64,000 nt of DNA, taken from contig NC_016474.1 of NCBI RefSeq assembly GCF_000226095.1, positions 992,001 to 1,056,000 on the forward strand, read 5' to 3'. Numbering within the stretch: the first letter of the stretch is position 1; every line of letters begins with the position of its first letter. Positions 9,534-21,410 of this stretch are shown here, piece after piece. A program made the position numbers and the translations under genes. The DNA is from Thermothelomyces thermophilus ATCC 42464. Taxonomy: Eukaryota; Ascomycota; Sordariomycetes; Sordariales; Chaetomiaceae. A model generated the notes under the pieces. It was not told where the DNA came from, ran no database searches, and worked only from the letters and a program-made list of their open reading frames with translations.

Positions 9534-11872
9534 TCACACCCAGACCAGGTCAGAGTCGGGTTTTGTCATCCCGGGGCTCGTCAAGGGCATCGGTCGCATC
9601 GCGTCATAGTCTTGTCCCATCCCCGGCCCCGTGTCCGCCTCGTGTCCGGATCCTCCCAGCCCTACCATGTCCACCCAGGGCGGCCCCCCTCCGGCCTGGA
9701 CACCTGCTCCGTCTTCCGCCCCGGCCACGGGCACCTCTAGCCCCGCAACCATGTCATGCTCCTCGAGCATGTTGGCTACGGCGTCCGCTTGCCGTATCCC
9801 CGTCTCCATGTACAGCGTGCGTAGCCGGCCGACAGCGTAAGCTGCCATGTCCGCTGAGCACACGGTCGACATGCCTGCCACGAACAGCGGCCACACGATG
9901 GTGCTCGTTGCCGAGACGAGGAGCATGTACCGCTCGGCTTCATCCTCGGCATCCCGGCCCTTGACGACGTCGATGATGGTCAGGCCGCCGCCAGGGCGCC
10001 GCCTCGGGCCGGTCGCCGACAGCGGGTCAGAGAGGCCGCTCGTACTCGCCGAATCGGAGGACCGGGCCGAGGGGGAGACCGGCGGCGAGGGCGTCGAGAC
10101 AATCTCGACGGTCGCGATGGGTGCCGCGGATTCGCAGTCGTCGTCGCCGTCGCTGTCGCGGTCGCCCCGGCCTATGCTGCCGTCGGCCGAGTTCATAAGG
10201 CCGAGCTGCTGGGGAACGCTGGCGGCGACGTCGAGAACAATGTGTTTCAGTTTCCGGCGTGCCTTGTGGAATATGTCGAGGTATCGGGCGGAATCGAGCG
10301 TCGGGGGGAAGCTGGAGAAGTCACGCCATATCTCGGCGAGAATGGTTTCGAGAATAAGGATGCGAGTGGTTCGGATATGGTTCCAGGCATTGGCGTGTTG
10401 GATCGAAGTGTAGCGGTGACAGATGCCGCCAAAGACGGCCGGGTGGTCTTGTTTTACTTTGAGTATCCGGTATTTCCAGTGGGGCTGGAGCTCTGCGATG
10501 AGGTTCTCGAACTCTTCGTCGATGGAGAGCAGCCTGTCCACGATGGTTGCGGGATCCGATAAGAAGCCGCTCTTCATCTCGTAGCGTAGCTTCAGCACCT
10601 TCCACTTGAGCTCCATCAGCTGGCTGCCCGGTTTCTCATTCTCTGCCGTCCGCAACATTTCATTGCCAAGTTCGATCAGGAACTCGGGCATGGGCTCGTT
10701 GCGCTGGGCGCAACTGACTGCCACTCTCTCGCACAGCATTGAGAACATTCTCCTCCCCGCCTCCGTCCGGAACTGGGCCGGTCCTCGCATCCGCGCGAGA
10801 GCTGCCGCCCCCTTGACGTGTTCCTGGAAGGCCCGGCAGGTAATTACTTTCTGGGTGTTTTCTGCCATGATCTCGAACACGCCGAGGATGAGGACGGACA
10901 GCATGGTGCTGTCCTTGACGGCCTCGGTCGGATCTTGCAGGGCGTGTTTGGTCAGCCGGAGCGCCGTACAGTACGACTTTCTCGCGGCATCCATCAAGCA
11001 GGGCGACTGCGTGGTGCTCGCGAGGCCCATGAGGCCGACCGCGGTCATGCTGGCGAGAACGCCGTCTTTGTGGGCGTCATGTGAGGGCTTCCAGACCTCT
11101 CGGAGGAAGTCAAACCTCTGACAACTTACGGTCTCGTCCGCTGTCACGTATCGCGAGAAGAAGTAGGCAAAGCCGTCCTCTTGGCACGTCGCCGGTATGT
11201 TGTAGAGCTGTGCCATTGGCGGCGTCACTGGCCAGCTTCCCGACTCGGGCGACATGAGCATGCTGGTACTATCGTCATTGTGGTCACCATCCCGATCGGC
11301 CGAGCTGCTGCATGCTGGCGTGGGGGGAACGACTAAGGACAAGTGCCTCGTGCGAGACTCGGGGGTGGCGGACAGGCAGCACGAGTCCGGGGGGGGAGTG
11401 GGCGGCGAGGTCGCGAGGTTGGCCCTCTTGCGAGCCCTCGCCTTCGCCTTCTTGATGACGTGGGAGCTTTCATCGCGAAACATGAGATCCACGAGATTCC
11501 TGTAGCCAGGACACCTCTGACGCCTCTTTTCGCATTGACCACATCCTGGCTCTTTCTGGTCGCACTTTGCTTAGTTAGCGTAAAAGCCTCGACATGGCGG
11601 CGCCGATGTTGATAAGCTGCTGCTGCTGCTGCTGCCGCCGCCGCTAACGTTTGATGATGGTGGTGGTGGTGTTGGTGGTGGCGGCGGTGGTGGTGATGAC
11701 GAGGATGATGACGATGAAAGAATGATGAGGAGAACTAGCTGAGATGCTGGAGACGATTGGAGAGGTAGGCAGTGGCAAAGGGCATGCTTCGAGAATGAAA
11801 GAACGGACTCACGCGAATCTTGCGTTCCCGGCAATTGGAACACCCCTTGCTCGGTTTTCCGCAGTAGACCAT
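9534..11872 (-). CDS. Zn(II)2Cys6 fungal transcription factor
   Basis: Two exons, 11872-11813 (20 codons) and 11564-9534, give 696 residues. The zinc cluster is at the extreme N-terminus: cysteines at 11, 14, 21, 28, 31 and 38, spacing CX2CX6CX6CX2CX6C, starting MVYCGKPSKGCSNC and ending QRCPGYRN, a very common arrangement in the DUF3468/Fungal_trans_2 class. The intron falls between Arg20 and Cys21, so the finger is completed only by splicing. The long acidic and helical middle resembles the regulatory domain of this class. A Ser/Pro/Asp-rich insert (about residues 470-540) precedes the C-terminal helices. The target pathway cannot be inferred, because the flanking genes are housekeeping and no biosynthetic cluster is present. 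The 248-nt intron is the longest found and holds CTG/CCG and GGT-type triplet runs. Confidence 0.88.
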
Positions 11873-14800
11873 CTTCGGGATACTAAGGCCAGGTAGGTGG
11901 ACGCCGGATATGGTATCGAGCGCGGCGAAGCGGCGCGCCGGATGATGGGGATGGTGCAGACGGCTCCTTCCGTCACGTTCTTTGCGGTTGAAGCCTCATG
12001 GATCGTCCCGCAGCGAGACAAGAGCGTTTCAGACTAGTCGTCACCGACAAGGCTAGTTCCAGTTCCAGTCCCAAAGGCAACAAGAAACAGCCTTGGCTGG
12101 GTCCGGCCCAAAAAAAGACAGGGCGAGGGGGAACGAGCGAGAAGGATGGCGGCGCGTCCTCGATGCGGCACGATTTCTCACACAACCTGGACAAGACGGG
12201 CAGGTCGCCTGTGGTGGGCCGGTCGCGGGTGACAGCTGAGCTCGCGGTTCGTCGTCGCCCTGAGCCGGGAGTGTGGGTGTTTCACTGGAAAAATGGCTCG
12301 GGGAGCGCCCGCGGGAGAGCCCTGGAGGGTTGGCGACTTCTTAAAGCGAGGAGGTCTCGAAGTTGCAGTTTGAGGAAGCCGCAGTGGACATGACCAGACG
12401 CGGTGCACGTCCGCCCCGTAGTTCTGCAGCTCCTTTCCCCCAGGCACTTTCCCCTTCCGCACCTGCGAGGTGGGCTGTTTCGTGTTCCGCGGTAAGGTAG
12501 GGCTTCCCGAGGAGGGCCTGGCGTGGTGCAGTAGTGTAGTCGTGGCGGATCTCAAGGCAAGTGCCAAGCAACCCCCGGCAGCCGACGGCGTGGTAAGTCG
12601 AGTCACAGCCCCTGATCCCTAGTCCACAGCCTCTCTCGTTACTCGAGTACCTGAGGCCGATCAGTGGCCAGCTCGTGAGCAGAGAGGTCATGGTGAAGAA
12701 AGCAAGCCGGGTAGGGCGCGGCAGTTCGAGGTCCACGTTCAAGTGTGCAGGTACCGGCTTACTCGTACACTACCATGGGCTTGGCCCACCATGGGGACCA
12801 TGACAGGGGTATTTCCTCTTTGGGCTACCTGTGCGAAGGCGTTTTCGATGCGCCAGCGAGATTGCTACCTCTTGGCGAGGCTCCCAGCACCAGGGCACAC
12901 AGGGGGGTGCCGGAAAGCTTAATTGTTGCCCGCGCCTGTGATTCGTCGACGCTATCGCGTCGAGCGAGGGCGCACAGCATGCAATTACACCACCACAGGG
13001 TCCGCAGACATGGCGGCTTGTTCCAGAAACCTTCCCTGCGTGGGCGTTTGCGCCCGTTCATCACAATTGCAAGCGCAGGGACTTTGGGTGGCTTGAAACA
13101 GTGTCGCGCAACTGTCTACAGATTTCGACATTGCTCTTTCCATTGTCTTCTGTGGTTATGATTGTGTTCATTTCCTTTTCTGTTCAGGTTTTCATTTGAT
13201 TCTGTGGCCGATTTTGGGAGACTCAAATTGAGTGTCTAGCGTGTACTCCGCAGACCACACGAGACTAGAAGAATAAAAACTACGGAGGGGAGGATCGTCG
13301 AGGCCAAAATGATCCAGTAGAAGAAAGTGAGACACCCCGTACTTCGTCCCCAACTCGGCGTCTACTGTACTGCTGCCCGAGTGCAATCGACATCACAAAC
13401 AGGCAACCCCGGAGCAATCTAGGTGGATGAACACTGCCAACACCAAGACCGGGGCGTCTCATGCACTTCAGGTAAGAATAAGGTTCCAACGAGACATGGA
13501 GTGGGCGCTCACACAGCGCTACACTAGTTCCAAGCCGCCAATGCCTGACCTGAAGGGCGCGTTGGGTACGGAGCCAGCGTCGGAGCGTAGTGTAGACCAT
13601 GCACGGGCCACCCTTAGCACAGCACGCTAGTTGAGCTGTGCACGGAAGTGAAATTGTGGGTCGCATTGGACAACACCCCGACGGCGGGGAGATCGGAATG
13701 CCGCTCCGTTACATGTAGGGACTTTTTTTTTTCAGATTCAAACATGCCTGCTGCGACATGCCGGGGAACACGAGGAAAAAGGCTTGGTTTCTAAGCAACA
13801 CCTCGGAAATATCCCACCACAGTCGAACCCCCGTTTCTTTCTTTTTTCTCTCATCTGATGCCTTCTCATTCTCGTCAGGACTTGTGTGCCTGCATCTGGA
13901 GCATTGAATAGGCTGTGTGTACGGGTTAGATGCCGTCCTACATCCTCCATACCTCGCACACGGACAAGCACAAAACCTGATCTGATCCGCAGTGTACACG
14001 GTATTGTGCATGCGCACGTGAGATGTGTGTTACTCAAAACGGTAGGTAAATTTATCAGCGTGCAGTGCAGAGCCAAGGATCCGGGGTCAAGAACAACATC
14101 CGCTTGCTGTGGCGTCTGGTATGCGGCAATCCTCTTGTTCCTACCGAAGCCGCGGGTCAGAAGACAAGACGCTTATATAAGGAACCCAGCAACGGCAACG
14201 CCGTGACATCGTCTCGGCCGATAGGCGGAATTACGACAAATCACTGTCTTGCCCATCTAGCACCTTTCTATACGCGGCCACGCTGGATGCTCGACTCTGA
14301 TGTCTGCAATCCTCAATATATACAGTATTGTGATGTAGTTGCATTATTACTTTATTGTAACGGCCAAAACACTCGATGCGGATACATCTCCGAGTCGAAG
14401 TGGGCGCAGCGGGGAGGAGACGGCATGCCAATCAGCCCTATGGAAGGGCAGAGCCTGCCATGCGCTATACAGTAGTGTATGTGCCTGGGTATTTTGTGTT
14501 TTGTAAACAACCTTAGCAACCAGGCCTGGTAACCCATCCACAGTAATGGAACCTTGTGAAGTCATTCACGAGAGGTCAAAGAACGAGACACAGGTCATGC
14601 AAGTCTTGGATTGGACGCATCTTGCCGCTCCACGCTGACCTGCATTTGCATAGCAGCCATGCAAACTGCCACCTCGCAGCAGCAGCGCAAGTTCCCCAGA
14701 AACCCCCATTCTTTTTCCGGCTGCAAGCCACCGTCTGGAGTGCGGAATACTGCGGGTCTGATGCCAGAGAGCTATAGGGTACGGTACATGTACGGTCCGT

Positions 14801-15481
14801 ATATATACGGCATACATTCTCGAGAACACTGAGGCGCGGAAGTTCCGGAGCAAACCAAAGCGGTCATAATTAGTTAAACGCAAGGTTTCCACGTGTCATC
14901 AGACCTCGGCTCCACCACAGCAAAATCCCATCTCGCTGGTCGGAACCACTCGGCACTTCCCTACCAGCTTTGAAAAAGGCTACGATGCCGAGCGTGCCAG
15001 GAACAACACGACGTTTCCTCGGACGAATCTCTGCTCGTGAGTGCGTGTTGTGAGAAATCAACCGAGTACTTCGTTAGTGAATGCTTTACTGCAATTGAAT
15101 AGCTGTCTCTTCTGCCACCATTTCTTTTCCCATATCTGAATGTTAATACTCGCAAGTTTTTGTGAATCAGCAATGAACTGTCTGAAGTGGCGTGGGTAAA
15201 CGTGATTCGAAAGACATGTTGAATGGAGACTGTAAGTTTTACTAGCCCTGACAACCCCGCCACGACCAGGGGCGGAACTGGAGTGGGTCCGGAAGGAAAT
15301 GCCCCTCCATTGTGGGGCCAAGTCGGTATACCTAGTGTAGTGTACGGATTACAGTAAAATCAGTACACTACGGAATACACTGACGACCCCGCCATAATTG
15401 CTCAACCTCGAACGGGCAACTTTACACGCTCTGCAGCGAAGGGACCCTCATGGACAAGATAGCTCAACACAACCCGTAGCC
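11873..15481. other. 3.6-kb gene-poor divergent intergenic region
   Basis: Between the zinc-cluster start and KTI12. Many short open frames occur on both strands, but none shows sustained codon bias, splice structure or a familiar motif. It contains GTAC-rich palindromes (14784-14810), several tagtgta/GTACTCCG words, and a T-run near 13727. Probably mostly the long upstream region of the transcription factor gene. Confidence 0.5.
14784..14810. repeat. Two adjacent perfect palindromes
   Basis: GTACATGTAC (14784-14793) is followed after three bases by CCGTATATATACGG (14797-14810). Both are perfectly self-complementary. They belong to the GTAC-rich islands seen in other long intergenic regions of the window. 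Confidence 0.7.
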
Positions 15482-16805
15482 ATGCCAGTGAGTCCAATTC
15501 GCACACCCTTTCTCCCTGCTCATTCGGCTAACGAACCCCCCCTCATCTTTCTCAACTTCGAAGCTCATAATCATCACCGGCCTCCCCACATCGGGCAAAA
15601 CCACCCGCGCCCGCCAACTCTACGATTATCTTTCCACCCGCCTCACCTCGCAATCATCATCACAGCATCAGCAACAACAAGAACAGCAACAGCAGCAAAA
15701 AAACCCGTCGCCAAACCCCTCGAGCAGCCCCAGACCGCCTTACCGTCTGCACCTGATCTCCGACAGCACCCTCTCCATCCCGCGCACGGTCTACGACCTC
15801 TCTCCCGCCAGCCTGCCCGCCCACGTGCGGTCGGCCAACGCATCGGAGAAGGACGCGCGCGCGGCCATCTACGGCGCCGTCAAGCGCGTCCTCTCGCCGC
15901 GCGACATCGTCATCCTCGACGGGCTCAACTACATCAAGGGGTGGCGGTACCAGCTTTACTGCGAGGCCAAGAACGTGCGGACGGGGAGCTGCGTGTTGCA
16001 GATCGGCGCCGGCGTCGAGCGTGCCAGGCGGGTCAACGAAGCGCGGCTTGCAAGGAAAAGGACGGTCAAGGAGGGGGGGGAACGCGGTCCAACGGGGAGA
16101 AGAGAGGAAACGGGGGGAAACGCGGACGGGAGAGGGGTGCCACAACAGCCAGAACAACAACCACAACAACAACAAACAGGGGAAGTGTCAGAACCACAAG
16201 GTGTGGAGAAGAAGGCAGATCTTGAAGAAGGCGGCAGCGGCGACGGTGACGACGAGGAGCCGTACGAGCCCTCCAACTGGGAGAACCTCGTCTTCCGCTA
16301 CGAGGAGCCCAACGCGATGAACCGCTGGGACTCGCCGCTGTTCACGCTCATCTGGGAGGACGACGAGGCCCAGACCAGGGCCGTCTTCGACAAGATCTGG
16401 GACGCCATCGCCGGCGAGGGCCGCAAGCCCGTCAAGCCCAACCAGTCGACCGTGCAGCGCGACAAGGACCCCGGCGGCGACTACCTGTACGTGCTGGAGC
16501 GCGAGACGCAGGACATTGTCAAGAAGATCCTCGAGCGGCAGCCCGACGAGGGCGGCGGCACCGTCGCCCTGCCCCGCGCGAGCAACCCCGCGGCGGGCGT
16601 CCAGGAGGCCGAGGGCGAGAGCGACCTGGTGGTCGAGCTGCCCGGCAAGAAGGTCGGGCTGCCGCAGCTGCAGCGGTACCGGAGGGCGTTCGTGGCGCTG
16701 AACCGCGGCGGCATCGGGCTCGAGGCGGTCGGCAAGTTGGCGGCCGAGCGGCTGCGCGAGAGCTTCGTCGGCTATCTGAACGATGCGTTTGAAAAGGACG
16801 GCTAG
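15482..16805 (+). CDS. KTI12: KTI12, Elongator-associated ATPase / tRNA-binding factor
   Basis: Two exons: 15482-15487, coding only Met-Pro, and 15564-16805, giving 415 residues. The 76-nt intron has a GTGAGT donor and a GCTAAC branch point. It is required because the P-loop sequence LIIITGLPTSGKTTRARQL has no start codon of its own. Kti12 regulates the Elongator complex in wobble-uridine (mcm5U) tRNA modification. Besides the Walker A motif, the DGLNYIKGWRYQLYCEAK and EPNAMNRWDSPLF blocks are diagnostic. The residues just after the P-loop helix carry a Gln/Ser/Pro-rich insertion (about residues 31-60) and a second low-complexity region occupies about 190-240. A conserved C-terminal helical domain ends at Gly415. 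The alternative, an in-frame downstream start, would lose the P-loop. Confidence 0.93.
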
Positions 16806-17750
16806 AGCCCGGAGCAATCATGGATGATACCCACCATTTCATATTTTGATTGAATAGAAGAAAAAAAAGAAGATAAGAATGGAAAGGGAAAAAAATATAT
16901 ATATATATAAAGGGAGAAGGCCTTTGGGCGCCATGGCGAAAAACAGACATGAAAAGAGCAGATGCTCCCTTGGCCGACTCTGTTGAGTTAACGGGAGGCA
17001 GTCATGAGGTAATACGCAAATTCCAGACGAGGCAGTTTCGCACCGGTTCGGACCTGCGACCATCGTTTCGCCAGGCATGGGGTACTCCCTTTTGCCTGGC
17101 TGCCCTCACTTCGGTCGTTTCCTTTCTGGTGGGTGAGTTAGGAGATGGGACTGCTTGAGGCTGGCAGATACCCGGTGCGATCAGACAAGCAGGAGCCGGC
17201 AAAGATGACCGGAGTTTGATTGAAAAACATCCACAACGGGCATTTTCGCGAACGGATTGGCCGACGAGACGGACTCGAACGGATGCTCTGACTCGGAAGC
17301 CCAAAGTCAGCGTCCTGTGCTAGTGTAGCCCAGCCTCGGAAAAAGGAGGCATTGGCTTCGTGCCCCCTATTATGATGGGACACGGCTGAGTCGGCTGGAC
17401 ACCGTAATACTGAACCATGGAATCGTCCCATTCAGGTCTGCCCCTGCGTCGCATTTCCACCCAGTCACCCCCGAGAGGCGACATGAAACGTGCCACTGTG
17501 ATGGATTTTGTCTGTGCCAGCTCGAAGCACCAAATGTGTTTCAGGAAAGCGACTCGAGCCAACCTGACAGCCAACAGTCTTGTTCGTCTATGATGGGAAA
17601 TCACGCCATGTACACAACGTACATATATATTGAACAGTAAGTACCAATGCCACATGCACACGACAGCAGTGCTACAACAACGGAGAACGCCTGAATGTAC
17701 AATTATCAACCGGAATAAACCAAGCCAAAAGCCCCCAGATCAAACCCATT
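16806..17750. other. Intergenic between KTI12 and SEC63
   Basis: 945 bp between convergent 3' ends. An (AT)n run lies at about 16894-16910. A tRNA-like relic is listed separately. No protein gene is supported. Confidence 0.55.
17261..17339 (-). pseudogene. tRNA-like relic
   Basis: Read on the minus strand, a perfect internal promoter B box GTTCGAGTCC (17280-17271) follows a CTGAC/GTCAG anticodon-type stem. The ends CCGAGGC and TCGTCGG can pair at five of seven positions. The T stem pairs at only two of five positions and the anticodon loop is six bases too long, so this is not an intact tRNA gene. It could be a decayed tRNA gene or the head of a SINE. Chance resemblance is not excluded. Confidence 0.28.
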
Positions 17751-19961
17751 CTAATTCTCCGGCTCGGTGTCCGTGTTTGTGACGCTGGTATCATCATCGT
17801 CGTCGTCCGTTCCACTTTCCTCGTCCGAGTCCTCATCATCGTCGCTAGCTGGTTGCCTCTTCTTCGTCTGGCCGCCCTTTGCGGCGTGCATGATGCCCGC
17901 GATGGAGTCTTAACGGAAAAGTCAGCATCATATCTTTTTTTGAAATGAGCAGAGATTTTTTTCTAATAAAAAAAAGAAAAAGAAAAGAAAAAATAACTCA
18001 CCCTCATCTGGCTCACTGATCTCGTCCTCGGCCGCCATCGCGGCAGCCTTGCTCGCCTCCTCCACAATGAGCGTCACCTCCATCTTGGTGTCGAACCCGA
18101 CGTAGCTGTCGCACACGACGTGCATGACAAACGTGTAGTGACCGGCCTGCGGCGGCGCCTGGAACTGCGCCTTGAGCGTCTGCATGGCGAACGTGGGCGT
18201 CCGGCCGTCGGCCTCGAAGATGGGGCGGTCAAACTGCGCAAACGTGAAGGGCGGGACCGCGACGCGCCCCTGCTTCGAGTCGGTCAGGAACACGTGCCAG
18301 CGAGGGCTGTGGTCGCGCGCAAAGAAGGGAGCGGCGGCGAGAGGGGCGGGAATGTGTTCGGCCTCGACGGACTCGTAGATGGGCTTGCCCGTCTTCTCGT
18401 CCTTGCCGACGAGTCTTTGCGTCTTGCGCCCCGAGATGGCCTCGAGATCGTCTTCGGCCGGGTCGACGTCCTCCAGATCGTTGGGGTCGATGTCAGGGAC
18501 CTTCTCGCTCCCGGGTGGCACAAAACGACCCTTCACAACGAGCGTGACGAGCGAGGAGGGGACGATGAAGCGCTCGCCCGTGACCTTGAAGTAGGCCTTG
18601 GCAACGCGCAGGAAGGGGAGCTGCTTGGCTACGCTGACAGCTTCCCGGTATTGTTCTTCGCTCAGGAGGCCCTTGCCGACGACCAAACTGCGCCGCTTCG
18701 CGTCTGGCCTGTCCATGAAGTCTTGAACGCTGGTATGGATCCGCGAATCGCCCTCGACAGCTCTGACGACGGCCGGGGTGAAGTAGGGCAACTGGAGGAG
18801 GGGCGACGACTTGGGAGGGAGCGCCTGGATCAGGAGCTGGCTGGTGTAGTAAGAGGCGAGGAGCGGGCCGGTGTTCATGTAGGCGAGCGCGATGGCGTTG
18901 AAGGCCTTGTTGAGGGAGTGCGCGATCGGGGCGACGGCAAACTTGGCCCTGTTGAGCTCGGCATCATCCAGCTCGATCCGGCCCAGGTAAGCCCAGAGCA
19001 GTGCTAGCGTCTTCCTTCGGGGGCCGTTGTCGAGATCCTCCAGCGTCTCCTTGTCCTTGACGGACAGACCGCCAACCAGCGGAGTCAACTCGCCTTCGGC
19101 CAAGATGCGCGATTCCACCTTGGAGAGGCCCGACTCGGCCTTGTCCCCCTTGAAGAGCTCCTCGAATTCCTTTCCGGTGCTGAGCGCGGTCACGACGCCG
19201 CCCTCATCGATGTTGTCCCTGTACTCGCGGAAGATCCGGTTGGCGCTCTCCATCAGGACGCCCTCCTTGGAGCGCCGGAGAGTGCCGTACCACCAGGACC
19301 CGACCAAGTAGGGAAGCAGGACGCCGAAGAGGGCCGAGTAGAGGAGGACGACGTACTTGCCGTTGCCGTCCGACACGATGACCTTTGGCAGCGCAATGTT
19401 GATGCTGTAACCCTGCTTGCCGTCCGGGTTGCCGTACTGGATGTAGTTGTTACGGATCTCCTCGTCCGTCAGAGCCTGGTACGCCTTGGAGATCTCGACG
19501 TAGCGGGCGGTCAGGTCTTCGATCGTCTCGTTCTTGGAGGGGTCCGGTTTCGCCTTGTCGGGGTGCAGGCGGAGGGAGAGCTTCTTGTAGGTGCTCTTGA
19601 TCTGCTTCTCGGTCGCCGTCTCGGGAAGGTTCAGGATCTCATAGGGGTTCCAAATCTTGTGGGTCGGCGCGTCGGTCGTTTGGATGAGATAGAGCATGTA
19701 GCCCATGACGGCCCAGCCCGCGATGACGGCGAACAGGAGCCAGATCTTCCTATCCTTGCGCCTCTCTTGCTTACGCAGGGAGTCGACCGTGTCTGTGTGG
19801 GCATGCTTGAAGCTCGTCTGGATGCGCGGGAAGGAGGCTGCTGGGTCTCGCGACCGCTTGACTAGAAGGAATGTGAGGGGGATGGTGACAATCAGGGCGA
19901 GGGTGAAGACGAAAAAGGGCCAGAGGACGCCCTCCTCGTCGTAGGCGTAGTCGGTGCTCAT
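17751..19961 (-). CDS. SEC63: Sec63, J-domain subunit of the ER post-translational translocon
   Basis: Two exons, 19961-18002 and 17908-17751 (93-nt intron), give 705 residues. The start MSTDYAYDEEG matches fungal orthologues better than the Met three codons upstream. Three membrane helices are visible (about residues 13-34, 73-93 and 205-227). Between the second and third lies the lumenal J domain with the HPD triad in LSLRLHPDKAKPD, which recruits BiP/Kar2. The large cytosolic Brl region follows. The last exon restores the acidic tail: SIAGIMHAAKGG, a KKR patch and a Asp/Glu run ending EPEN, expected to bind Sec62. Without that exon the frame runs into a meaningless phenylalanine-rich tail. 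A second J-domain gene lies immediately upstream on the same strand. Confidence 0.94.
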
Positions 19962-21086
19962 GGCGGGCACTCGTTAAGACTCGTGGTCTTCAATTCCCGT
20001 GCGGTTAACTCCTCGAACAAGTCGAACAACGGATTCAGAAAGCAGGGGCCTTCGACAGAGAATAACGAGATTGAAGCAATTAGAAGAACAAGAGGCAGGC
20101 CCAACCCGGCATCTGCGCGAAAAGGCCAGATCCAATTCGGGGACAAGCCGGCCGATGTGTAGGGGTAAAAGGAGCGAAGTCCGCACTCGTGTGCGAACTA
20201 CTGTGTAAAGAGTGCAATGTGGCGGCTTCCACTTTTATTACCACACAGGTGTCCAGTCCGCGCCGTCGCTTTTTTTGCGGAGTGCAAGTGAATCGTGGCC
20301 TCCAGATCGAACCAGGGGTCAAAGCTTCGCTGTGCCCCACAACCCGGTCGAAAGCCGCCATGGTTCCGGAACCCGAATTGGAACTGGCCCCACCCCGGGC
20401 GACGGGCTGCATTACTATGTACTGCGCACACTACTTGCTTGTGCTGTGTATCGAGTACGGACTGCTCCGTACTTATCTCACCTACTAATAGTTATACAGA
20501 TATCTACGTACAGAATACAAAATCCGTACATTGCGGGACGACAAACCTTCAGGTCTCGGTACCAGAGTAAGCACCGACGAGTTGCAAGCAGTGCCGAGAA
20601 CAGAGTTGCAAGCGGGACGGGCCGGCCCCGAGATCTGTCTGTTGCTCCGTAGATGAATGCTTTCAGAATGCTTTGTTGAAGTTGGATATCTCGGGGAAGG
20701 GAAAAAAAAATACCCAACGGGGTTGTTGAGACCCGCCTGATCGATTACCTGGAGACAGGTTTCCGACTACCCAAACGCCTAGTCTATACAAGCCAATCAC
20801 CGCGTCGCCACCACGGGATTCAGCAAAGCAGGGAAACTTGGGTGGAAAAAATCATGCCGTGCCACGACGAGAGATAGAAACCACAGCTGCCTGTCTATCT
20901 GTATGTGGAAATGCCGATGATGTGTTCATGCCGGGGAAAATGAAGGGGGTACGGAATGCCTGGAATATGAAAAGCCCCATGAACGCCTCCATCAATGTTG
21001 TAGTGAGCTGGCCGGTACGTCTATGCCCGTCCGTAAAAACAACCAATCTCTTCGCAGTGACAGCCCGGCTGGCGGCGCCGCGCCCC
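19962..21086. other. Upstream region of SEC63
   Basis: 1.1 kb between the SEC63 start and the open frame behind the TPR/J gene. It contains the TACGGA inverted repeat (20454-20473) and no gene I can support. Confidence 0.5.
20454..20473. repeat. Inverted repeat AGTACGGA-CTGC-TCCGTACT
   Basis: Two perfect 8-bp arms with a 4-base spacer, about 490 bp upstream of SEC63. It is the most complete example of the TACTCCGTA word family scattered over the intergenic regions. Confidence 0.7.
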
Positions 21087-21410
21087 CTAACGCGCCCCAA
21101 CCGCCTTCATCACCGCCCCCATGCAGATGTGCACAATTGCGCCCCCCATCACCAGCAGGCCTACGACAGACGGAGGAAGAAGCACGACGGCAGCAACAAG
21201 CAGCAGCCAGAACCGACGTAGCCGCTCCAGACGTCTGTCCCTTTGCTCCTCAGCCTCGGCCCGCCACGCCGCCTTGATGCCGGCCCCGTCTCTGTGCGCC
21301 CTTTCTCGGGCTCGGCTCCGTCTCTGCCACCCGTCATCGCGGGTATCGGCATCGGGAGAATCGCCATCCTCGCCCGCGTCATCGGTGGACACTCCCTCAC
21401 TGTCGGATTG
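21087..21410 (-). other. In-phase open frame behind the TPR/J-protein stop codon
   Basis: Directly after the TGA (21413-21411) the same frame stays open for 107 codons before TAG. There is no in-frame ATG near its beginning (the first candidate is a GTG at 21392), so it is not a simple separate gene. The predicted peptide starts acidic (SDSEGVSTDDAGEDGD) and continues with a strongly basic amphipathic helix (AEEQRDRRLERLRR). It ends with two hydrophobic segments, FWLLLVAAVVLLPP and VGLLVMGGAIVHICMGAVM, that would insert in a membrane as a hairpin. Options are stop-codon read-through giving a membrane-anchored isoform, a small gene whose first exon I cannot place, or a fortuitous frame in GC-rich 3' sequence. 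No credible intron removes the TGA: the only tidy candidate would be 21 nt. Confidence 0.3.

Noticed and set aside
11147-11158. GTAAGT...CAG in the zinc-cluster gene as an intron (minus strand)
   Set aside because: Only 12 nt, far below any usable intron. The frame is open through it.
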